Below are positions 13,441-17,486 of a DNA stretch of 17,486 bases, in pieces. The stretch comes from DASWIG01 sp036397835. GTDB taxonomy: Bacteria; Acidobacteriota; Thermoanaerobaculia; Multivoradales; J023. Each line of letters begins with the position of its first letter. The stretch's first letter is position 1. The position numbers and the translations under genes were made by a program. The notes under the pieces are model-generated. The model had not been told where the DNA came from and made no database searches. It was given only the letters and a program-made list of their open reading frames with translations. The DNA lies in NCBI GenBank assembly GCA_036397835.1, contig DASWIG010000033.1:1-17486 (forward strand), written 5' to 3'.

Positions 13441-14448
13441 ATGTCCGACTCCGGCAACGGCTCCCCCGGTCATCACCGGCTCCTCATCATCGGCACCGGC
13501 CCCGCCGGTCTGACGGCCGGGCTCTACGCCGCCCGCGCCAACCTGGCGCCGCTCATCCTCGAGGGCAACCAGCCCGGGGGCCAGCTCACGATCACCACCG
13601 ACGTCGAGAACTACCCCGGCTTCCCCGAGGGCATCCTCGGTCCCGAGCTCGTCGACAAGATGCGCGAGCAGGCCAAGCGCTTCGGCGCCCTCGTCAAGTT
13701 CGAGGAGGCGACCGAGGTCGACCTTCAGGCGCGCCCGTTCCGGGTGCGCTCCGACGAGACGGTCTACGCCTGCGACGCCCTGATCATCTCAACCGGCGCC
13801 AGCGCCAAGCTTCTCGGCCTCGAGTCCGAGGCGCGGCTGATGGGCTACGGCGTGTCGGCCTGCGCCACCTGCGACGGCTTCTTCTTCAAGGACAAGGAGG
13901 TCGTGGTCGTCGGCGGCGGCGACACCGCCATGGAGGAGGCCACCTACCTGACCCGCTTCGCCAGCCGGGTCACGGTGGTCCACCGCCGCGACCAGCTTCG
14001 CGCCTCCAAGATCATGCAGGACCGCGCCTTCAGGAACGAGAAGATCGCCTGGAGCTGGAACCGCGAGCTGCGCGAGGTCCTGGGCAGCCGCGAGAAGGGC
14101 GTCCACGCCGTGAGGCTCGGGAACGTCGTCACCGGCGAGGTCGAGGAGTACCCGTGCCAGGGCGTCTTCCTGGCGATCGGCCACCAGCCCAACACCGACC
14201 TCTTCCGGGGCCAGCTCGAGATGGACGCCGTCGGCTATCTCAAGGTGCGCTCGCCGAGCACCTACACCAACGTCCCCGGCGTCTTCGCGGCGGGCGACGT
14301 CATCGACTCGGTCTACCGCCAGGCGGTCACCGCGGCCGGCACCGGCTGCGCGGCGGCGATCGACGCCGAGCGCTGGCTCGAGGCCCAGGAAGTCGAAACG
14401 CCGGCGAGCGTGGCCACGGAAAGCGCGGCGCTGGAGGGCGCGTCATGA
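13441..14448 (+). CDS. trxB: Thioredoxin reductase
   Basis: 335-residue FAD/NADPH flavoenzyme that reduces thioredoxin in the cytoplasm. The FAD-binding motif IIGTGPAGLTAGLYAARA lies at about 17-34, and GGQLTITTDVENYPGFPEGI follows. The redox-active disulfide CATC is at Cys141-Cys144, the NADPH motif VVGGGDTAMEEA and VTVVHRRDQLRASKIMQDRA come next, and the C-terminal FAD motif VFAAGDV closes the domain. All family hallmarks are present and the length is normal apart from about 15 extra C-terminal residues. ATG 13441 gives a short leader before the FAD motif. The stop overlaps the start of the AAA+ gene (ATGA), so the two are coupled. Confidence 0.95.
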   Translation: MSDSGNGSPGHHRLLIIGTGPAGLTAGLYAARANLAPLILEGNQPGGQLTITTDVENYPGFPEGILGPELVDKMREQAKRFGALVKFEEATEVDLQARPFRVRSDETVYACDALIISTGASAKLLGLESEARLMGYGVSACATCDGFFFKDKEVVVVGGGDTAMEEATYLTRFASRVTVVHRRDQLRASKIMQDRAFRNEKIAWSWNRELREVLGSREKGVHAVRLGNVVTGEVEEYPCQGVFLAIGHQPNTDLFRGQLEMDAVGYLKVRSPSTYTNVPGVFAAGDVIDSVYRQAVTAAGTGCAAAIDAERWLEAQEVETPASVATESAALEGAS

Positions 14449-15935
14449 AGGCCGCGAGCCTGGGCGAGCTGAGGAAGAGCGGCTACCGTCCGCAGAGCGT
14501 ACGCCTGGAGATGCGCCGCAACCTGCGCGACAAGCTGCGCGCCGGCGAGCGGCTCTTCCCGGGCGTCCTCGGCTACGACCGCACGGTCATCCCGGGCATC
14601 GTCAACGCGATCCTGGCGGGCCACGACCTGATCCTGCTGGGCCTGCGCGGCCAGGCCAAGACGCGCCTGCTGCGCTCGCTGACCGACCTGCTCGACCCCG
14701 AGGTGCCGGTGCTCGCCGGCTGCGAGCTCAACGACGACCCCCTCGACCCGATCTCGGTTCCCGGCCAGAAGCTGGTCGCCGAGGCCGGCGACGACGCGCC
14801 GGTGGAGTGGCTGCCGCGCGCGGCGCGCTACAACGAGAAGCTGGCGACGCCCGACGTGACCATCGCCGACCTATTGGGCGACGTCGACCCGATCAAGGCG
14901 GCCAACCGCAAGCTCACCTACGCCGACCCCGAGGTCATCCACTTCGGCATCATCCCGCGCACCAACCGCGGCATCTTCGCGGTCAACGAGCTGCCCGACC
15001 TGGCGCCGCGCATCCAGGTGGGTCTGCTCAACATCCTCGAGGAGCGCGACCTGCAGATCCGCGGCTTCCCGGTGCGCATCCCGCTCGACATCCTGCTCGT
15101 GTTCTCGGCCAACCCCGAGGACTACACCAACCGCGGCTCGATCATCACGCCGCTCAAGGACCGCATCTCCTCGCAGATCCTCACCCACTACCCCGACGAC
15201 GTGAAGACCGGCGCCGCCATCACCCGCCAGGAGGCCTGGCTCGAGCGCGACGGCGGCGACGGCGTGGTGATCCCCGACGACTTCCGCCTGCTGATCGAGG
15301 AGATCACCTTCGCGGCGCGCGAGAGCGAGCTCGTGGACCACTCCTCCGGGGTGAGCGCGCGGATGCCGATCTCCGCCCTCGAGCTCGTCTACTCGAACCT
15401 CGAGCGGCGCGCGCTCCTGACCGGCGACGCCCCCGTCTTCCCCCGGATCTGCGACCTCCACATGGTGCTGCCGGCGATCACCGGCAAGGTCGAGATGGTG
15501 TACGAAGGCGAGCAGCAGGGCTCCGAGGTGGTGGCCAAGAAGCTCATCGGCCTGGCGGTCAAGCGCGTCTTCGAGCGCCGCCTGCCGGCCGTCGACCGCG
15601 GCGTGGGCAGCGGCGGCGAGGACGACGTGGGACCCTACGCCGACATGGTGCGCTGGTTCGCCGCCGGCAACACCGTGACCCTGACCGACGACATGCCTTT
15701 CGCCGACTACGTGCGCGAGCTCGAGCAGGTGCCGGGGCTGACGGCGTTCGCCGCCGAGCGCGCCGCCGACCCCCACGAGCGCGCCCTGCTGGCCGAGCTG
15801 GTGCTCGAGGGCCTGCACCAGCACCTGAAGCTGGCGCGCGAGGACCTCGACAGCCAGGTCAGCTACAAGGAGATGGTCAAGCTCCAGCTCCTGCGTCCGC
15901 GGCGGCAGCGGGGACCGCGGGACAACGTGAACTAG
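14445..15935 (+). CDS. ChlI/MoxR-like AAA+ ATPase
   Basis: 496 residues, related to the magnesium-chelatase I subunit and often labelled sigma-54-interacting regulator, though no DNA-binding domain is present. The P-loop is LLGLRGQAKTRLLRSL (Lys72). The Walker-B region is GIFAVNELPDL, with Asn-Glu instead of Asp-Glu; as I recall this is common in the subfamily. ILEERDLQIRGFPVRIPLD and FSANPEDYTNRGSIITPLKD follow (sensor 1 and arginine-finger region), then a helical C-terminal part. Such ATPases usually act with a von Willebrand-A protein to remodel or load metal into a client, but no VWA gene follows here. GGAGGG (14433-14438) lies 6 nt before ATG 14445, which overlaps the trxB stop. Confidence 0.85.
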   Translation: MKAASLGELRKSGYRPQSVRLEMRRNLRDKLRAGERLFPGVLGYDRTVIPGIVNAILAGHDLILLGLRGQAKTRLLRSLTDLLDPEVPVLAGCELNDDPLDPISVPGQKLVAEAGDDAPVEWLPRAARYNEKLATPDVTIADLLGDVDPIKAANRKLTYADPEVIHFGIIPRTNRGIFAVNELPDLAPRIQVGLLNILEERDLQIRGFPVRIPLDILLVFSANPEDYTNRGSIITPLKDRISSQILTHYPDDVKTGAAITRQEAWLERDGGDGVVIPDDFRLLIEEITFAARESELVDHSSGVSARMPISALELVYSNLERRALLTGDAPVFPRICDLHMVLPAITGKVEMVYEGEQQGSEVVAKKLIGLAVKRVFERRLPAVDRGVGSGGEDDVGPYADMVRWFAAGNTVTLTDDMPFADYVRELEQVPGLTAFAAERAADPHERALLAELVLEGLHQHLKLAREDLDSQVSYKEMVKLQLLRPRRQRGPRDNVN

Positions 15936-16038
15936 AGCTTGGGGTCGGGAGCCGCCACGGTGCTGCGCCACTTCGGACGGCTGGAGGCCAGAGGCTGACG
16001 AGATCCTGGACGAGCCTGGATGCGATTGAGCCACAAGT

Positions 16039-16065
16039 ACGCGATTTGACGACGTCAAATCGCGT
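16039..16065. repeat. Palindrome 1 (12-bp arms, GCGATTT family)
   Basis: ACGCGATTTGAC (16039-16050) and GTCAAATCGCGT (16054-16065) pair perfectly around a 3-nt centre. It is followed by AAGGAGC at 16067-16073, a string also found after palindrome 3. Confidence 0.85.
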
Positions 16066-16084
16066 CAAGGAGCAACCCAGAGGT

Positions 16085-16102
16085 GATTTTCGCGCGAAAA
16101 TC
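16085..16102. repeat. Palindrome 2 (18-bp perfect, GATTTTCG family)
   Basis: GATTTTCGCGCGAAAATC is a perfect 18-bp palindrome with no spacer. It shares the GATTT/AAATC arms with its neighbours. Confidence 0.85.
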
Positions 16103-16155
16103 GGGAAATCGTCACTACCGTAAGCCTTTTGCTGACGACGAATCGCCCAAGTGAG

Positions 16156-16198
16156 GCTCCCTTATGCGATTTTCGCACGCGAATCGCGCAAAAGGAGC
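16156..16198. repeat. Palindrome 3 (interrupted, GCTCC ... GCGATT / AATCGC ... GGAGC)
   Basis: Two nested arm pairs: GCTCC 16156-16160 with GGAGC 16194-16198, and GCGATT 16166-16171 with AATCGC 16182-16187. TT and AA between the arms can also pair. The inner arms repeat those of palindrome 1. Confidence 0.7.
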
Positions 16199-16207
16199 GT
16201 CCCGGAC

Positions 16208-16230
16208 GCGATTTGTCGTCGACAATCGTC
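16208..16230. repeat. Palindrome 4 (imperfect, GCGATTTGTCG ... CGACAATCG)
   Basis: The 5' half begins GCGATTTG as in palindrome 1, and the 3' half CGACAATCG pairs with it apart from a one-base offset. It is the most degenerate member of the series. Confidence 0.5.
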
Positions 16231-16277
16231 CTCGGGACGGTCCCGGGCGGCCTGACGATGGCCTGATCGTCCCCGAG
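16231..16277. repeat. Inverted repeat CTCGGGACG ... CGTCCCCGAG
   Basis: Arms at 16231-16239 and 16268-16277 pair with one bulged C. A smaller GGGAC/GTCCC palindrome overlaps the left arm. No T-tract follows. Confidence 0.5.
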
Positions 16278-16344
16278 AGGGGCCGGAACGCGACGGACGA
16301 GCGAGACTTGCGTCCATGACGCTCTCGTCGCCCTCCGGACGTAG

Positions 16345-16361
16345 GTCAGGCTCCGCCTGAC
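16345..16361. repeat. Hairpin GTCAGGC-TCC-GCCTGAC
   Basis: Perfect 7-bp arms around a TCC loop. No T-tract on either strand, so it is not an obvious terminator. Confidence 0.6.
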
Positions 16362-16528
16362 GATCCCGGTCGATCGCCGTCAGTGGTCGGGAGGCGCAGA
16401 GCCCGCGACGAGACCGAGCTCGAAGCCGCTCGCGGCGTCGAGCTCGAAGCCATGCCGCGTCTTCCGCTTGTGGTCAGCAGTGGCCGGGAGCGGTAAGCTG
16501 CTGGCCTGTGCTGCCCCGTGAGCTCCGC

Positions 16529-16558
16529 TTGACAGGCCGGCGCGGCTCTGTGTAGACT
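16529..16558 (+). promoter_or_regulatory. Sigma70 promoter of the zinc-ribbon/TPR gene
   Basis: TTGACA (16529-16534, consensus), an 18-bp spacer and TAGACT (16553-16558). It is the best -35/-10 match in the window. The expected leader to the TPR gene is about 148 nt. Confidence 0.65.
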
Positions 16559-16620
16559 CTCTCCTGCGTGGAGTGAATTCAGCCGATAAAGGAGTTAAGT
16601 GACACAGCGAGGAGGGAATC

Positions 16621-16692
16621 ATGATACGCCAAGTCGGCGGTTTATCACCCTCCCAAGGTTGCCACCTGAAGGAAAAAAGGATGTATAGGTGA
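16621..16692 (+). CDS. Possible short leader ORF (23 codons)
   Basis: ATG 16621 follows GGAGGG (16611-16616) and ends at TGA 16690-16692, 21 nt before the next gene's start. The peptide (MIRQVGGLSPSQGCHLKEKR and three more residues) is not recognised. An alternative short frame starts at GTG 16599 after GGAG (16591-16594), overlaps it, and ends at 16688 (29 residues). Both have ribosome-site-like sequence, so at least one could be a translated leader; neither is certain. Confidence 0.3.
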   Translation: MIRQVGGLSPSQGCHLKEKRMYR

Positions 16693-16713
16693 ACAGCGAG
16701 TGAAGGAGGTGAC

Positions 16714-17486
16714 ATGAGCATCCAGTGTCCAGAGTGCGGACGGAAAGTCCGTTTGTTGACAGACGGCAGACTACGACGTCACCCTCGAAAGGGCGATCCT
16801 TATGGCCCGGAGTGCATCCGGAGTCACACACCATACGCTAAGGACGAAGAGCGCGATAAGGCGGCGGCCACTGATTCTTGGAAGAAACTGCACGTTGGCG
16901 GCGTGTGGGTTGGCGTGGCAGTCTCGCTTCTCTTTTCGGCTCTCACTTTCTATCAGGGGTTCAGCAATGCCGCCCTTAGCCGCGAGCTTGAAGCGAGCGA
17001 CGCGTTGAATGAGGTAGGTCAAGTTCTCCGTAAGACCACTGAAAGCGCAATGGTCCCGATTAATGACGCTGAGATAGATCTTGAAATAGCTTGCCACGTC
17101 CTCGAAGAGAAAGTAATTAAACTTGATCCGGACAACGCAAGATCTCAAGCCTACCTTGGACTTTGTCGCGAAGAGAAAGGTCAGTTGGATGAAGCTGTAG
17201 CCGCCTATCATAAAGCTATCAAGCGAGATCCCAACGACGCATGGTCACATTGGCGCTTGGGCAGCATTCTCCGGGATCTTGGCCGGTTCGAGGAAGCTGC
17301 CATAGCTTATCGCAGAGCAATCAAGATCCATCCAAAGTTTGCCCAAGCTCATGCCTCTTGGGGCGACCTTCATCGGGATACAAGCCACTTCGAGAAAGCA
17401 GCAGCAGCCTATCGAGAAGCATTGGAGATTGATCCAGGACTTTCCGAAAGATTCGGTCCGAAACTTGCCGAAGTTCAGATCGAATT
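16714..17486 (+). CDS. Zinc-ribbon, single-TM, TPR-repeat protein (partial, runs off right edge)
   Basis: 257 codons seen. The N-terminus CPECGRKVR ... HPRKG ... PEC is a short Cys/His cluster like a zinc ribbon (Cys5, Cys8, His23, Cys33). A membrane helix follows (about 62-82, VGGVWVGVAVSLLFSALTFY). From about residue 120 there are tetratricopeptide repeats with the expected W/Y, G, A and P positions: AYLGLCREEKGQLDEAVAAY, WRLGSILRDLGRFEEAAIAY and ASWGDLHRDTSHFEKAAAAY, each ending in a KxDP/KIHP/EIDP turn. TPRs bind other proteins, so it is probably a membrane-tethered scaffold. AAGGAGGT (16703-16710) lies 3 nt before ATG 16714. Its base composition is well below that of the backbone, which suggests transfer. 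The partner is unknown. Confidence 0.85.
   Translation, partial: MSIQCPECGRKVRLLTDGRLRRHPRKGDPYGPECIRSHTPYAKDEERDKAAATDSWKKLHVGGVWVGVAVSLLFSALTFYQGFSNAALSRELEASDALNEVGQVLRKTTESAMVPINDAEIDLEIACHVLEEKVIKLDPDNARSQAYLGLCREEKGQLDEAVAAYHKAIKRDPNDAWSHWRLGSILRDLGRFEEAAIAYRRAIKIHPKFAQAHASWGDLHRDTSHFEKAAAAYREALEIDPGLSERFGPKLAEVQIE

Larger units (their letters stand above)
15936..16528. other. Gene-free region (~590 bp) with palindrome cluster
   Basis: No frame on either strand here looks like a protein: open frames are short and have no recognisable motif. What it does hold is a series of palindromes listed separately (16039-16361) and a 12-bp direct repeat GAGCTCGAAGCC (twice between about 16418 and 16452). 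It lies just after the ChlI-like gene, where a VWA partner would be expected, so it may be a rearrangement junction. Confidence 0.6.

Noticed and set aside
14807..16123. Overlapping long frames on both strands through the ChlI-like gene
   Set aside because: Composition is that of shifted or antisense GC-rich coding DNA; the true frame has the P-loop and an ATGA-coupled start.
16380..16721. 113-codon minus-strand frame in the gene-free region
   Set aside because: No recognisable family, no ribosome site, and it crosses the strong plus-strand promoter and the leader of the TPR gene.
1..17486. tRNA or rRNA genes
   Set aside because: None recognised by eye on either strand; a covariance-model search was not possible here.

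Overview
The window looks like a chromosomal stretch of a very GC-rich bacterium. The housekeeping genes use mostly G/C third positions and the gene types would fit Acidobacteriota (for example Thermoanaerobaculia), but that assignment is an inference from style, not a marker-gene identification. Several islands of clearly lower GC and different codon use interrupt the GC-rich backbone, at about 6350-11119 and from about 16600 to the right edge.

Left backbone (1-6090): on the minus strand, a LysM/BON protein (Kbp-like) sits 10 bp upstream of a long gene that fuses a beta-CASP metallo-beta-lactamase nuclease to a LOG-family (TIGR00730) phosphoribohydrolase; this gene runs off the left edge. 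Divergently on the plus strand come a HerA-like ATPase with a coiled-coil tail and a soluble hybrid histidine kinase/receiver protein whose phospho-acceptor His is replaced by Gln. A textbook terminator (6065-6090) follows, then what looks like the broken 5' end of an alpha/beta-hydrolase gene.

Accessory block (about 6350-12422): the last ~130 bp of the kinase/receiver gene (end of the receiver domain plus stop codon) is present three times in direct orientation, at 5873-6007, 11120-11250 and 11897-12029. Copies 1 and 2 share 127 bp without a mismatch; copy 3 differs from them at one position in that span. Each copy sits at the 3' end of a gene. Between copies 1 and 2 lies a low-GC three-gene set encoding exported proteins: a small cysteine-rich peptide, a predicted secreted protein, and a 1045-residue protein of repeated carboxypeptidase-regulatory-like (beta-sandwich) domains. 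Between copies 2 and 3 lies an MNT/HEPN toxin-antitoxin-type pair whose HEPN reading frame is spliced onto the receiver tail. After copy 3 comes a hicB antitoxin whose hicA partner is cut after about 13 codons. The layout resembles a cassette array, in which modules are bounded by a copy of a host gene's 3' end, but no integrase is in the window and the repeats lack integron attC core sites. This is the main candidate for something undescribed.

Right backbone (12423-15935): a membrane-anchored alpha/beta hydrolase (minus strand), then divergently trxB and a translationally coupled ChlI/MoxR-like AAA+ ATPase.

Right accessory end (15936-17486): about 590 bp without a recognisable gene, holding a cluster of palindromes built around a GCGATTT/AAATCGC theme, then a strong promoter, a leader with possible short ORFs, and a lower-GC zinc-ribbon/TM/TPR gene cut by the window edge.
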